NCBI RefSeq assembly: GCF_021290385.1 | Contig: NZ_CP089928.1 | Coordinates: forward strand, 4,048,001-4,112,000 | Direction: 5' to 3' | DNA length: 64,000 bases | Source of the DNA: Microbulbifer sp. YPW16 | GTDB lineage: Bacteria; Pseudomonadota; Gammaproteobacteria; Pseudomonadales; Cellvibrionaceae | In this document: piece after piece, positions 19,773 through 30,450 of the stretch | Layout of the letters: every line of letters starts with the position of its first letter | How positions within the stretch are numbered: the first letter of the stretch is position 1 | Notes under the pieces: model-generated | Told to the model about the DNA's origin: nothing | Databases searched by the model: none | Seen by the model: the letters and a program-made list of their open reading frames with translations, nothing else | Program-made: the position numbers and the translations under genes

Positions 19773-19967
19773 ATGCCGAAAGCAAAGACCCATAGTGGCG
19801 CCGCCAAGCGCTTCAAGAAGACGGCTGCGGGCTACAAGCACAAGCACGCCAACAAGAGCCACATCCTCACCAAGATGACCACCAAGCGTAAGCGTCAGCT
19901 GCGCGGCACCACGACTATGAACAAGTCTGATGCCACCCTGGTCGATCGTATGCTGCGCGCCAAGTAA
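19773..19967 (+). CDS. rpmI: 50S ribosomal protein L35
   Basis: 64 residues, [17 protein letters not shown], the invariant L35 N-terminus. ATG 19773 has TTGGAG at good distance; an upstream in-frame start 12 nt earlier is not conserved. Part of infC-rpmI-rplT. Confidence 0.97.
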   Translation: MPKAKTHSGAAKRFKKTAAGYKHKHANKSHILTKMTTKRKRQLRGTTTMNKSDATLVDRMLRAK

Positions 19968-20003
19968 TTGGCCCATCGCTAACAGGTTTAAGAGGATAGA
20001 GTT

Positions 20004-20363
20004 ATGGCCCGTGTTAAACGTGGTGTAGAGGCGCGTCGTCGTCACAAGAAAATTCTGAAGCAGGCCAAGGGTTACTACGGTGCGCGTTCGCGCGTATTCC
20101 GCGTAGCCAAGCAGGCGGTGATCAAGGCCGGCCAGTACGCTTACCGTGACCGTCGTGTCAAGAAGCGTAACTTCCGCGCCCTGTGGATCACTCGTATCAA
20201 CGCCCAGTCCCGTTCCGAGGGCCTGAGCTACAGCCGCCTGATTGCCGGCCTGAAAAAGGCTGACATCGCCCTGGACCGTCGTGTCCTGGCCGACCTGGCT
20301 GTATACGACAAAGCCGCTTTTGCTGCCGTAGTGGAAAAAGCCAAGGCAGCCCTGGCAGCTTAA
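20004..20363 (+). CDS. rplT: 50S ribosomal protein L20
   Basis: 119 residues, [18 protein letters not shown], canonical in length and sequence. L20 is needed early in 50S assembly and represses rpmI-rplT translation in enterics. It is 36 nt after rpmI and is followed by a strong terminator. Confidence 0.98.
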   Translation: MARVKRGVEARRRHKKILKQAKGYYGARSRVFRVAKQAVIKAGQYAYRDRRVKKRNFRALWITRINAQSRSEGLSYSRLIAGLKKADIALDRRVLADLAVYDKAAFAAVVEKAKAALAA

Positions 20364-20432
20364 GTAGCGTCTTTGAAATAAGACGAGGGTACTGAAAGGA
20401 TCGCATTGCGATCTTCCAGGTACCCGACAAAG

Positions 20433-20468
20433 TAGGGGAGGGCTGTTATGGCCCTCCCCTATTTTTTT
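20433..20468 (+). terminator. Rho-independent terminator after rplT
   Basis: TAGGGGAGGGC / GCCCTCCCCTA, 7-nt loop, then TTTTTTT. Separates the ribosomal protein genes from pheST. Confidence 0.95.
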
Positions 20469-20524
20469 GCCGGCTGATCTCCACTGGTGAGTACCAGGCC
20501 GGCGAGATTGTCCACATACATGGA

Positions 20525-21624
<1,100 letters not shown>

Positions 21625-21649
21625 CCGGGGCTTTACTCCCGGCCCACCC

Positions 21650-21676
21650 GTAGGAGCGGCCGCTGGCCGCGACCAG
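21650..21676. repeat. REP-type element between pheS and pheT
   Basis: GTAGGAGCGGCCGCTGGCCG and the next bases (CGACC) fold into a GAGCGGCC/GGCCGC-type hairpin, very close to the GTAGGAGCGGCC...GGCCGCGA REP known from pseudomonads. Confidence 0.65.
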
Positions 21677-21734
21677 AGATCGGGAACCAGAACGAAGAAC
21701 AGACAGCAAAACAGAATTCGGACAGAGAACGACT

Positions 21735-24110
21735 ATGAAATTCAGCAATGCATGGCTGCGGGAATGGGTAAACCCGCAACTCTCCGCGCAGGAACTGGCC
21801 GACCAGGTCACCATGGCCGGCCTGGAAGTGGACGGCATCGAGCCGGTGGCCGGGGACTTCACCGGCGTGGTGGTGGGCGAGATCCTCGCCTGCGAACAGC
21901 ACCCGGACGCCGACAAGCTGCGGGTCTGCACCGTGGCCGGCCACCCGGAGGGCGAAATGCAGGTGGTGTGCGGCGCCCCCAATGCCCGCGCCGGCATCAA
22001 GATCCCGTTCGCGCTGGTGGGCGCCAAGCTGCCCGGCGACTTCAAGATCAAGAAAGCCAAGCTCCGCGGTGTGGAGAGCTTCGGCATGCTGTGTGCCCAG
22101 ACCGAGCTGGAACTGGGTGAAGACAGCGACGGCATCTGGGAGCTGCCCGCCGATGCCCCCACCGGCACCGACCTGCGGGAATACCTGCAACTGGACGACG
22201 TGGCCATTGAGGTGGACCTGACCCCCAACCGTTCCGACTGCCTGGGGATCGCCGGTATCGCCCGTGAAGTGGGCGTGCTCAACCGCTGCCCGGTGGAGGG
22301 CCCGGCCATCGAGCCGGTGGCCGCCACCATCGACGACAGCCTGCCGGTGTCCCTGATGGCCGGCGACGCCTGCCCGCGCTACGTGGGCCGGGTGATCCGC
22401 AATATCGACGTCGGCGCCACCACCCCGCTGTGGATGCAGGAGCGCCTGCGCCGCGCCGGCCTGCGCAGCATCGACCCGGTGGTGGACGTCACCAACTATG
22501 TCCTGCTGGAGCTGGGCCAGCCCATGCACGCCTTCGACCTGGCGAAGCTGGACGGCGGCATCAAGGTGCGCATGGCAGAGCAGGGCGAGAAGCTGACCCT
22601 GCTGGACGGCCAGGAAGTGACCCTGAACGACAGCACCCTGCTGATCACCGACGACAGCAAGCCGCTGGCCATGGCCGGCATCATGGGGGGCGAGGAGTCC
22701 TCCGTAACCGGCCAGACCCGCGACATCTTCCTGGAGAGCGCCTTCTTCAGCCCGCTGGCCATCGCCGGCAAGGCCCGTTCCTACGGCCTGCACACCGACT
22801 CCTCGCACCGCTTCGAGCGCGGCGTGGACTACCGCCTGCAGGAGAAAGCCGTTGAGCGCGCCACGCAGCTGCTGCTGGACATCGTCGGCGGCGAGCCGGG
22901 CCCGGTACACCTGCGTGAACTGAACGACGCCATGCCCGCCGAGCGCCACATTACCCTGCGCCGCGCGCGGGTCGAGAGCGGCCTGGGCGTGCAGATCGCC
23001 GATGACGAGATCATCGATATCCTCACCCGCCTGGGCCTGGAGAAGATCGACCAGGACGACGCCGGCTGGACCTTCCTGGCCCCCAGCTTCCGCTTCGACC
23101 TGGCCATCGAGGCCGACCTGCTGGAAGAGCTGGCGCGGGTGTACGGCTACAACCGTATCCCCAGCATCAGCTTCAGCGCCGCGCTGGATATCCTGCCCGA
23201 GCACGAGGTGGAGCTGGACGGCACCGCCCTGGAGCAGACCCTGCTGGCGCGCGGCTACCACGAGGCCATCACCTTCAGCTTTATCGATCGCGAGTCCGCG
23301 GCCCTGTTCGACCCCAAGGCCGAGCCGGTGGCACTGCAGAATCCGATCAGCGCCGACCTGGCGGTAATGCGCACCTCGCTGATCCCGGGCCTGTGCAAGG
23401 CACTGCAGTACAACCTGAACCGCCAGCAGGAGCGCGTGCGCCTGTTCGAGACCGGCCTGCGATTCGTGCCTGGTGCTGACCTGCAGCAGCAGCCGATGCT
23501 CGCCGGCCTGGTCTACGGTACCCGCCAGGCGGAGAGCTGGACCGGTGGCAAGGACTGGGTGGACTTCTACGACATCAAGGCCGACGTCGAGGCCCTGCTG
23601 GCAGAGACCAACGCCGCCGACGAGTTCCGCTTTGTGGCCGGTGAGCACCCGGCACTGCACCCGGGGCAGTGTGCCCGCATCCTGCGCGGCGACCGCGAAG
23701 TGGGTGTGCTGGGTGCCCTGCACCCGCAGCTGCAGAAGCAGCTGGACCTGCCCAAGGCAGCCTTCGTGTTCGAGCTGGACCTGGACGCCATCGGCGAGGC
23801 CCGTCTGCCGGCATTCAACCCGCTGTCACGCTTCCCGGCCGTGCGCCGCGACCTGGCCCTGCTGATCGACGCCGATGTTCAGGCCGCCAATCTGGTGGAA
23901 ACTGCTGCCGAGACCGCCGGCGAAATGTTGACGGACCTCAAGATTTTTGACGTCTATCAGGGCGAAGGCATTGATTTCAATAGAAAAAGTGTCGCTATGG
24001 GCTTGACCTTTCAGCATCCGTCGCGCACCCTTAATGACGAAGAAATCACTGCCGCGGTTGACGCAGTGGTTAAGCAGCTAGAACAAAAATATAACGCCAG
24101 CTTGCGCTGA
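21735..24110 (+). CDS. pheT: Phenylalanyl-tRNA synthetase beta chain
   Basis: 791 residues, usual length. N-terminal EMAP-type tRNA-binding domain (HPDADKLRVCTV), B3/B4 editing domain, B5, an inactive synthetase-like core, and a C-terminal FDX-ACB domain (FPAVRRDLALLID). ATG 21735 lies 110 nt after pheS with a REP element in between. Confidence 0.98.
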   Translation: MKFSNAWLREWVNPQLSAQELADQVTMAGLEVDGIEPVAGDFTGVVVGEILACEQHPDADKLRVCTVAGHPEGEMQVVCGAPNARAGIKIPFALVGAKLPGDFKIKKAKLRGVESFGMLCAQTELELGEDSDGIWELPADAPTGTDLREYLQLDDVAIEVDLTPNRSDCLGIAGIAREVGVLNRCPVEGPAIEPVAATIDDSLPVSLMAGDACPRYVGRVIRNIDVGATTPLWMQERLRRAGLRSIDPVVDVTNYVLLELGQPMHAFDLAKLDGGIKVRMAEQGEKLTLLDGQEVTLNDSTLLITDDSKPLAMAGIMGGEESSVTGQTRDIFLESAFFSPLAIAGKARSYGLHTDSSHRFERGVDYRLQEKAVERATQLLLDIVGGEPGPVHLRELNDAMPAERHITLRRARVESGLGVQIADDEIIDILTRLGLEKIDQDDAGWTFLAPSFRFDLAIEADLLEELARVYGYNRIPSISFSAALDILPEHEVELDGTALEQTLLARGYHEAITFSFIDRESAALFDPKAEPVALQNPISADLAVMRTSLIPGLCKALQYNLNRQQERVRLFETGLRFVPGADLQQQPMLAGLVYGTRQAESWTGGKDWVDFYDIKADVEALLAETNAADEFRFVAGEHPALHPGQCARILRGDREVGVLGALHPQLQKQLDLPKAAFVFELDLDAIGEARLPAFNPLSRFPAVRRDLALLIDADVQAANLVETAAETAGEMLTDLKIFDVYQGEGIDFNRKSVAMGLTFQHPSRTLNDEEITAAVDAVVKQLEQKYNASLR

Positions 24111-24122
24111 CCCCCGGCTCCG

Positions 24123-24175
24123 CTCGGGGTGCAAGCGGTTTAGCCCGGTGGTACTACGGGTTAAGGCACCCCGAG
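24123..24175 (+). repeat. Inverted repeat after pheT
   Basis: CTCGGGGTGC (24123-24132) and GCACCCCGAG (24166-24175) are perfect reverse complements 33 nt apart, between pheT and ihfA. Could be an mRNA structure or attenuator; no T-tract. Confidence 0.45.
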
Positions 24176-24261
24176 AGCGTCAGCTCCCGGGTTGAAAGCC
24201 GCCGCGGTTTGGGCCGCTTCCGATCCGGGACTGACGCCTCTGAATCTGTTGGTAGGAACCA

Positions 24262-24570
24262 ATGACAGAGGCACTGACCAAGGCCGGGCTCGCCGAAAAA
24301 CTGTACGAAGAGCTGGGCTTCAACAAGCGTGAGGCAAAGGAGATCGTCGAATACTTTTTCGAGGAGATCCGCAATGCGCTCGAGAGTAACGAGCAGGTAA
24401 AGCTGTCCGGCTTCGGCAATTTCGACCTTCGCGACAAAAGCCCACGCCCGGGACGGAACCCCAAGACCGGCGAGGAGATCCCCATTTCTGCACGCAGGGT
24501 GGTGACCTTCAAGCCGGGACAAAAACTTAAGGCACGAGTAGAAGAAGATGCTGGAAGCGAGCAACAATAG
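24262..24570 (+). CDS. ihfA: Integration host factor alpha subunit
   Basis: 102 residues, [19 protein letters not shown], with the [15 protein letters not shown]-binding arm. Partner of IhfB (5.6 kb). The pheST-ihfA order is conserved in gammaproteobacteria. Its end overlaps the MerR gene start by 23 nt. Confidence 0.97.
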   Translation: MTEALTKAGLAEKLYEELGFNKREAKEIVEYFFEEIRNALESNEQVKLSGFGNFDLRDKSPRPGRNPKTGEEIPISARRVVTFKPGQKLKARVEEDAGSEQQ

Positions 24571-24904
24571 CGAACTGCCTGTTATCCCGGGCAAGCGCTA
24601 TTTCACCATTGGAGAGGTCAGCGAGCTCTGCGCGGTCAAGCCACATGTACTGCGCTACTGGGAACAGGAATTCCCCCAGCTCAGCCCGGTCAAGCGCCGT
24701 GGCAACCGCCGCTACTACCAACACCAGGACGTCCTCCTGATCCGCCAGATCCGCGCACTCCTGTACGAGGAGGGCTACACCATCGGCGGCGCCCGCCACC
24801 AGATGGAAGCCGGCAGCCAGCAGGCGGAGAAGGTACAGCTGCAGCAGGTACTGCCGCAGGTGATCGCCGAGCTGGAGGGGGTGTTAACGCTCCTGGAAAC
24901 CTGA
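24548..24904 (+). CDS. MerR-family transcriptional regulator
   Basis: 118 residues with a MerR winged helix ([23 protein letters not shown]) followed by [26 protein letters not shown] and a short dimer helix. It lacks the metal-binding cysteines of metal-responsive MerR proteins. This gene follows ihfA in many gammaproteobacteria and its regulon is not established. Coupled to ihfA by a 23-nt overlap. Confidence 0.9.
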   Translation: MLEASNNSELPVIPGKRYFTIGEVSELCAVKPHVLRYWEQEFPQLSPVKRRGNRRYYQHQDVLLIRQIRALLYEEGYTIGGARHQMEAGSQQAEKVQLQQVLPQVIAELEGVLTLLET

Positions 24905-24949
24905 TCCCGCCCGCCGGGGCAGGGCGGCCCGAAAGGCGCAAATCCGGGC

Positions 24950-24977
24950 TTGCATTCCCCGCCCAACAATGTATGAT
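24950..24977 (+). promoter_or_regulatory. Sigma-70 promoter of tRNA-Pro
   Basis: TTGCAT (24950-24955), 16-nt spacer, TATGAT (24972-24977), about 77 nt ahead of the tRNA. Confidence 0.6.
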
Positions 24978-25054
24978 TTGCGCCTCATCGCAATGCGATG
25001 CCCCTTTGAAATCAAGCACTTAGAGTCATCTGGGCGCCTGGTTTCACACTCAGT

Positions 25055-25131
25055 CGGAGTGTAGCGCAGCCTGGTAGCGCACCACACTGGGGGTGTGGTG
25101 GTCGTCGGTTCAAATCCGGCCACTCCGACCA
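25055..25131 (+). tRNA. tRNA-Pro (GGG)
   Basis: Acceptor CGGAGTG/CACTCCG, D-arm GCGC..GCGC, anticodon stem CCACA/TGTGG with loop CTGGGGG (anticodon GGG), T-arm GTCGG TTCAAAT CCGGC, encoded CCA. 77 nt. It marks the junction between the conserved core and the variable island. Confidence 0.96.
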
Positions 25132-25143
25132 TTATTTGAACAA

Positions 25144-25171
25144 AAAAGCCCGCTTTTTAGCGGGCTTTTTT
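25144..25171 (+). terminator. Rho-independent terminator after tRNA-Pro
   Basis: AAAGCCCGCT / AGCGGGCTTT with a TTTT-type loop, then further Ts, 13 nt after the tRNA. Confidence 0.93.
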
Positions 25172-25454
25172 GTGTCTGCTTTTCCAGATGTCAGTTGTTT
25201 GACATGCGCCTTTCCGAAACAAGTCCGTGGAGATGGGTGAAGGGTTGCAGCGAAGCCAAATTCACCCTTGCGATTTTTATAAGAGCCTGGCCTTAATCGA
25301 TGTAATTCGATGTAATTCGCTCTGGCGCCGACAGGGTATAAAGACGACGCAAATGTGATTACTATCACAGGTTGTCCTGAGATGGGGGCTTACAGGGATC
25401 TAAAGCTAGGGAACAGCACCTGAAAACGTCCGTAAAAAATAAAGAAGGTGCTTT
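25172..25454. other. Gene-free leader of the defence island
   Basis: No gene is seen. GC content drops relative to the core. It holds a direct repeat CGATGTAATT CGATGTAATT (about 25297-25318), a TATAAAG that could be a -10 box, and the ribosome-binding site AGAAGGTG of the next gene. No copy of the tRNA 3' end (attachment site) and no integrase was recognised. Confidence 0.5.
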
Positions 25455-26942
25455 TTGGAGCAGATTTTAATCAGCTGGATCGGGGGGCAGGATCTGGCCG
25501 CGAGTCAATCTGAAGACGAGCGGCGTATCGGGCCTATTGCTTCAACGCTGGCCGCTCACGCATTCGACCGTGTCGAGCTCCTGAGTAATTATCCGGGCGG
25601 CGAAGTTGAGGAATATTTAAGCTGGCTGAAGGCCCGTACTGACACTGCCGTTTGCGTACATAAGGCCGACCTCTCCTCTCCAGTAAATTTTGCTGAGATC
25701 TACGGCGTTGCCAATGACGCCTTGGATACACTTGCAAATCTGCCGGGCGCCCCTGAGCTGAATATTCTTCTCAGCCCGGGCACCCCCGCCATGCAGGCGG
25801 TGTGGATCCTGCTTGGCAAGACGCGCTTCCCAGTGACTTTCTGGCAGTCCTCCATGGAAGAGGGGGTGCAAAAGGTTGAGATTCCGTTCGAGATTGCCGC
25901 CGAGTACGTGCCAACAGCGGGCAGTGTGGACTCGCGGGGGATCAGCGAGCTGGCGACAGCCAGCGTCCCAGCCAACGCCGCCTTTGATGACATCGTCACT
26001 CAGAACCCCCGCATGCAGCGTCTTAAGGCTCAGGCGACGATTCTGGCGGCCAGAGAGGTTCCCGTCCTGATCTGCGGGGAATCCGGCACCGGTAAGGAGC
26101 TATTTGCCCGCGCTATACACAATGCCAGTGGCCGAGCAAGCCGCTCTTTCGTGGCGGTCAACTGTGGAGCCTTCCCGCCCGAGCTAATCGACTCCATTCT
26201 TTTTGGCCACAAGAAAGGCGCGTTCACCGGCGCTACTTCTGACCGCGACGGGGTCTTCCAGCAAGCGCATGGCGGCACGCTGTTCCTGGACGAGTTCGGC
26301 GAGCTGGATCCGGCAGTACAGGTTCGCCTGTTGCGCGTACTACAGGACGGCACCTTCATCCCGGTGGGAGGGCGGCAAGAGTGTAGGGTGGATGTCCGAA
26401 TAGTGGCTGCGACAAACCGAGATCTGTTGCAGGCGGTGTCCGAGGGCGTTTTCCGAGAAGACTTGTTTTACCGCGTCGCCGTAGGTGTGCTGCGCCTGCC
26501 GCCCCTGCGGGAGCGTCAGGGGGATCTCGGGCTGTTAGCTGCGCGGATACTGGATTCCCTCGGGAGTCAGGATTCTCACCTGGAGGGTAAAAAACTTTCT
26601 GTTTCCGCAAAAAACCTTATCCTCGGGCGCCCCTGGCGGGGTAACGTGCGCGAGCTGCACTCGACGCTATTACGGGCGGCGCTTTGGAGCACCGGAGATA
26701 CCATCGAGGCTGACGATCTGCGTGAGGCGTTGTTCCAGATGCCTGAGCGGGAGGTGGGCCTATTGGGGCGCGATATTTCCCAAGGTGTTGATATTCAAGG
26801 GATTATCGATGAGGTCTGGCGCCACTATATTCCCCGGGCCATGGATTCAGCACAAGGGAAGAAGACCCGTGCGGCGTCTTTGCTTGGCCTCAAAAACTAC
26901 CAGACGCTAACCAACATAATGGAAAAATTGGGCCTTAAGTGA
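25455..26942 (+). CDS. RtcR-like sigma-54 activator with CARF-type sensor domain
   Basis: 495 residues, start TTG 25455 behind AGAAGGTG. Residues 1 to about 165 resemble the RtcR N-terminal CARF-type domain; the segment LLSPGTPAMQAVWILL (105-120) matches the place of the ligand-loop TTGTxxAQ region of RtcR. Residues 180-415 are the AAA+ sigma-54 activator: GESGTGKE Walker A (208-215), GAFTGA sigma-54 contact loop (255-260), TLFLDE Walker B (275-280), WRGNVREL sensor II. Residues 470-493 form a Fis-type HTH. In RtcR the sensor domain represses the ATPase until an RNA-end ligand binds. The gene lies directly ahead of a -24/-12 promoter for the restriction operon, so it most likely controls that operon. 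It is not RtcR itself: no rtcAB genes are nearby. Confidence 0.85.
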   Translation: MEQILISWIGGQDLAASQSEDERRIGPIASTLAAHAFDRVELLSNYPGGEVEEYLSWLKARTDTAVCVHKADLSSPVNFAEIYGVANDALDTLANLPGAPELNILLSPGTPAMQAVWILLGKTRFPVTFWQSSMEEGVQKVEIPFEIAAEYVPTAGSVDSRGISELATASVPANAAFDDIVTQNPRMQRLKAQATILAAREVPVLICGESGTGKELFARAIHNASGRASRSFVAVNCGAFPPELIDSILFGHKKGAFTGATSDRDGVFQQAHGGTLFLDEFGELDPAVQVRLLRVLQDGTFIPVGGRQECRVDVRIVAATNRDLLQAVSEGVFREDLFYRVAVGVLRLPPLRERQGDLGLLAARILDSLGSQDSHLEGKKLSVSAKNLILGRPWRGNVRELHSTLLRAALWSTGDTIEADDLREALFQMPEREVGLLGRDISQGVDIQGIIDEVWRHYIPRAMDSAQGKKTRAASLLGLKNYQTLTNIMEKLGLK

Positions 26943-26945
26943 AAG

Positions 26946-26962
26946 TTGGCACGCCATTCGCA
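26946..26962 (+). promoter_or_regulatory. Sigma-54 (-24/-12) promoter of the restriction operon
   Basis: TTGGCACGCCATTCGCA against the consensus YTGGCACGRNNNTTGCW: the -24 box TTGGCACG is perfect, GG and GC have the right 12-nt spacing, and the -12 box has one change (TCGCA for TTGCA). It lies 4 nt after the stop of the sigma-54 activator; the predicted transcript would begin near 26973. Confidence 0.8.
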
Positions 26963-26991
26963 AATAGAGTGGTATGGATAGAAAATTTTAT

Positions 26992-29900
26992 ATGAAATCG
27001 CAAAACTTCGAGTTCTTACGGGAAAGCTGGCCGGAGTTGGCCAGTATCGGCGGCTTTGCCGAGCAGTATGTCCAAAGTGACCCCCAGAGTGCTTTGACCA
27101 AGCTGCGTAATTTCGCCGAGCGGTCCGTCGATATCGTGTACCGCGCGCTCAGGCTCCCGCGGCCGCAGATGGCGAAATTCATGGAAATGCTGTCCAACGA
27201 TGCCTTCGAGGCGGTGACGCCTAAGGTAGTACTGGACAAGTTTCACGCTATCCGAATCCACGGGAACAAGGCTGCACATGGTGACAAGGTCTCTGCCCAG
27301 AGTGCCCAGTGGCTACTGAGGGAGGCTCACGATCTGGCGCGCTGGATCTATGCCACCCACGGGGATGGCGATGTGTCCAGCCTTCAGCCGTTTGAGCTGC
27401 CCGAGCCCCCCAAGTCTGCCAAGGCAGAATACAAGAAGGAGCGCAAGGCGCTGTTACAGCAGTACGCGCAACAGGAAGCACGCATGCAGGCCTTGCTTGC
27501 CGAGCTGGATGCCGAGCGTGAGCGCGCAACCCAACTGGAAAAAACCGCAGCAGAGGCCGAGCAGCTCCAGCAGGAGGCGTTACAGAAGGGGCAGCAGGTT
27601 GCGGCGGACCTCAAGTTTGATGAGGCCACCACCCGCAAGCACCTGATTGATTCACAATTGGCCCAGCAAGGGTGGGATCTCGAAAACCGGGACCAGGTAA
27701 CCCTGGATATCGGTGCCCACAAAGAGCTGAACAGAATCCAGCATCAGCCGACCCCGAGCGGTGAAGGGTATGCCGATTACATTCTCTGGGATGACAACGG
27801 CAAACCCCTTGCGGTCATCGAGGCAAAGAAGACTGCGGAAAATGCCGAGAAGGGGCGTCATCAAGCCAGGCACTATGCCGATGGCCTGGAGAAGATGCAT
27901 GGCCAGCGACCAGTCATTTTCTACACCAATGGCCACGATATCTGGATCTGGGACGACCATCCCGCCCAGAACTATCCGCCGCGCAAGCTCTTTGGCTTCT
28001 ACACCAAGACGAGCCTGCAGCATCAGATCCGCCAGCGCACGGAGCGGCAGCCACTTAACACGGTATCGCCGAAGCCAGAAATATTGGGTGACCGTCTCTA
28101 CCAGCACGAGGCGCTGAAGCGCATCTGTGAACGCTTCGAGACTCGTCAACGCAAGGCGCTAGCTGTGCAGGCGACTGGAACCGGCAAGACGCGTCTGTCG
28201 ATTGCAATCTCTGACGTCATCATGCAGGCGGGGTGGGGTAAGCGCATCCTGTTCCTGTGTGACCGTCGTGAACTGCGCAAGCAGGCCAAGAATGCGTATA
28301 GCGAGTTTCTCTCTGCCCCCATTACCGTCTTGACCAGCAAGAGCGTGGAGGACACGCAGAATCGTATCTTTGTCGCGACCTACCCGACAATGATGAAGAA
28401 TTTTGCCAAGTTCGACCCCGGTTTTTTCGACCTGATTATTGCCGATGAGTCCCATCGCAGTATTTACAACATCTATGGCGATATTTTTCGCTACTTTGAC
28501 GCCTTGCAGCTGGGCCTGACGGCAACGCCAGTGGAGATGGTCAGCCGCTCAACCTGTCGGATGTTCGATTGTGACCTTGGGGACCCCACCAGCAACTATG
28601 ACCTCGAAACCGCGATCTCCGAAGGTTACCTGGTGCCCTATGAAGTCGTGAAGCACACCACCAAGTTCCTGCGTGATGGCATCAAGGGGCATGCGCTCAG
28701 TCCTGAAGAGGTGGCAGAGCTGGAGGACCAGGGCATCGACCCCAACATGTTGGACTTTGATGGCAAGGACATCGATCGCGCGATCTATAACAAGGACACC
28801 AATCGCAAGATTCTCCAAAACCTGATGGAAAACGGCCTGCGCCAGGCGGACGAGCAGACTCTGGGGAAAACCATCATTTTTGCCCGCAACCACAATCACG
28901 CTAAGTTGCTCGAGGGAATTTTCAATGAAGAGTGGCCGATGTACGGCGGCCGCTTCTGTCAGGTGATCGACAATTACGACCCGCGCGCCGAATCATTGAT
29001 TGACGACTTCAAGGGCGATGGCACCAACGACCAGCTCACTATTGCCATCTCGGTCGATATGCTGGACACCGGCATTGATGTGCCGGAGATCCTCAACCTC
29101 GTGTTCGCGCGACCGGTGAAGTCGCCGGTCAAGTTCTGGCAGATGGTTGGCCGCGGGACCCGCCTCTGCAAGGACCTGTTTGGCGAAGGCAAGCACAAAA
29201 CGCACTTCCAGATTTTCGATCACTGGGGCGTGGTCGAATACCACGGCATGAAACGCCGGGAAGTCACCGTAAGCCAGAGCAAGTCGCTGATGCAGCGCTT
29301 GTTTGATGAGCGCCTTGCGTTGGCGAAAACGGCGTCGAAACATGCAGAAGTCGATTTCTGTGACACTATCGTCCAGTGGCTGCACAAAACCATCAACAGC
29401 CTGGATGAAAACTCTCTGGCAGTCCGCGAGAAGTGGAAAGTCAAGCGCCAGATGTCCGACCTGGACACGCTGCGCCAGTTCAGTCCGGCGACCGTGACCC
29501 TGCTGGAAGCCGAGATAGCGCCGCTGATGAAGTGGCTCGATGTTCGGGGGCACAGTGATGCCTATCACTGGGATTCTCTCGTCAGCCGGATTCAGCAGGA
29601 AAAGCTGAAAAATACCGGCCGCTTTGATGACCTCGTCGGTGAAGCCATTGGCCAGCTCTGGCAGCTGCGGATGAACCTCAACCAGGTCAAGGCGAAGGCG
29701 GCAGAGATCAAGCAATGCCGGGAGCCGGCGTGGTGGTCCAGTGCGTCCCTGGAGGAGCTGGAGGAGATGCGCGAGTCATTGCGCAGTGTGATGGCCTACA
29801 AGGAGAAAGATGATCCCGGCGGCCGCGAGGTCCCGGTGATCGATATCAAGGATGGTGAAGAACAGCGCGAGGAACAGACCACGCACCTGGCGGCGGTTGA

Positions 29901-30396
29901 TATGCGCGCGTACCGGGCGCGGGTAGAGGCGGCCCTCAAGGAATTGTTTGATGACAATCCGACCCTGCAGAAAATCCGCGACGGCCAACCGGTGAGCCCC
30001 GAAGAGCTCGACAGCCTCAACGCGCTGATGCACACCCGCCACCAGGAGCTGGATCTTGATGTTCTGAAAGGCTTCTATGATTCCGCGGCACCCATGGAGC
30101 AGATCTTGCGCTCCATCGTCGGTATGGACGTGGAGGCCGTGAACCAGCGCTTTGCGCAGTTCATTCAGAAGTATCCTTCGCTGGACTCGCGCCAGACGGC
30201 ATTCCTCGCGGAACTGAAGCGCGAGATCGGCCGCAACGGGGCCATCGAGGTCGACAGTCTCTACGAGGGAACACTGGCACGGATCGGTGACCCGGACACT
30301 TTGTTCAACATAGAGGCCCAGGTGGATGATCTGATCGCCCTCATCGAGAGCTTCGGCGCACCGCCAGAGATGGATGGCGGCGCGGCGGCCCCGTGA
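26992..30396 (+). CDS. hsdR: Type I restriction enzyme R subunit (EcoEI-like HsdR)
   Basis: 1134 residues from ATG 26992. An ATG 18 nt earlier (26974) would sit on the predicted sigma-54 start point with no leader, so the second is preferred. Order (numbering from 26974): DUF4145-like domain (about 10-130), coiled coil (150-215), PD-(D/E)xK nuclease with D268 and E283-x-K285 (VIEAKK), SF2 translocase with ATGTGKT (400-406) and DESH (491-494), motif VI near MVGRGTRLCKD, and an EcoEI_R_C-type C-terminus. It cuts unmodified DNA after ATP-driven translocation with HsdM and HsdS. First gene of the sigma-54-driven operon; hsdM starts 54 nt after its stop. Confidence 0.93.
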   Translation: MKSQNFEFLRESWPELASIGGFAEQYVQSDPQSALTKLRNFAERSVDIVYRALRLPRPQMAKFMEMLSNDAFEAVTPKVVLDKFHAIRIHGNKAAHGDKVSAQSAQWLLREAHDLARWIYATHGDGDVSSLQPFELPEPPKSAKAEYKKERKALLQQYAQQEARMQALLAELDAERERATQLEKTAAEAEQLQQEALQKGQQVAADLKFDEATTRKHLIDSQLAQQGWDLENRDQVTLDIGAHKELNRIQHQPTPSGEGYADYILWDDNGKPLAVIEAKKTAENAEKGRHQARHYADGLEKMHGQRPVIFYTNGHDIWIWDDHPAQNYPPRKLFGFYTKTSLQHQIRQRTERQPLNTVSPKPEILGDRLYQHEALKRICERFETRQRKALAVQATGTGKTRLSIAISDVIMQAGWGKRILFLCDRRELRKQAKNAYSEFLSAPITVLTSKSVEDTQNRIFVATYPTMMKNFAKFDPGFFDLIIADESHRSIYNIYGDIFRYFDALQLGLTATPVEMVSRSTCRMFDCDLGDPTSNYDLETAISEGYLVPYEVVKHTTKFLRDGIKGHALSPEEVAELEDQGIDPNMLDFDGKDIDRAIYNKDTNRKILQNLMENGLRQADEQTLGKTIIFARNHNHAKLLEGIFNEEWPMYGGRFCQVIDNYDPRAESLIDDFKGDGTNDQLTIAISVDMLDTGIDVPEILNLVFARPVKSPVKFWQMVGRGTRLCKDLFGEGKHKTHFQIFDHWGVVEYHGMKRREVTVSQSKSLMQRLFDERLALAKTASKHAEVDFCDTIVQWLHKTINSLDENSLAVREKWKVKRQMSDLDTLRQFSPATVTLLEAEIAPLMKWLDVRGHSDAYHWDSLVSRIQQEKLKNTGRFDDLVGEAIGQLWQLRMNLNQVKAKAAEIKQCREPAWWSSASLEELEEMRESLRSVMAYKEKDDPGGREVPVIDIKDGEEQREEQTTHLAAVDMRAYRARVEAALKELFDDNPTLQKIRDGQPVSPEELDSLNALMHTRHQELDLDVLKGFYDSAAPMEQILRSIVGMDVEAVNQRFAQFIQKYPSLDSRQTAFLAELKREIGRNGAIEVDSLYEGTLARIGDPDTLFNIEAQVDDLIALIESFGAPPEMDGGAAAP

Positions 30397-30450
30397 CGGC
30401 ACTGTAACAGTAACTGACAAATTCAATGATTAATTGATCAGGAAGTAAAC

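Noticed and set aside
25455..26942. Calling the activator RtcR proper
   Set aside because: The domain layout matches, but rtcA/rtcB are absent and the gene faces a restriction operon.
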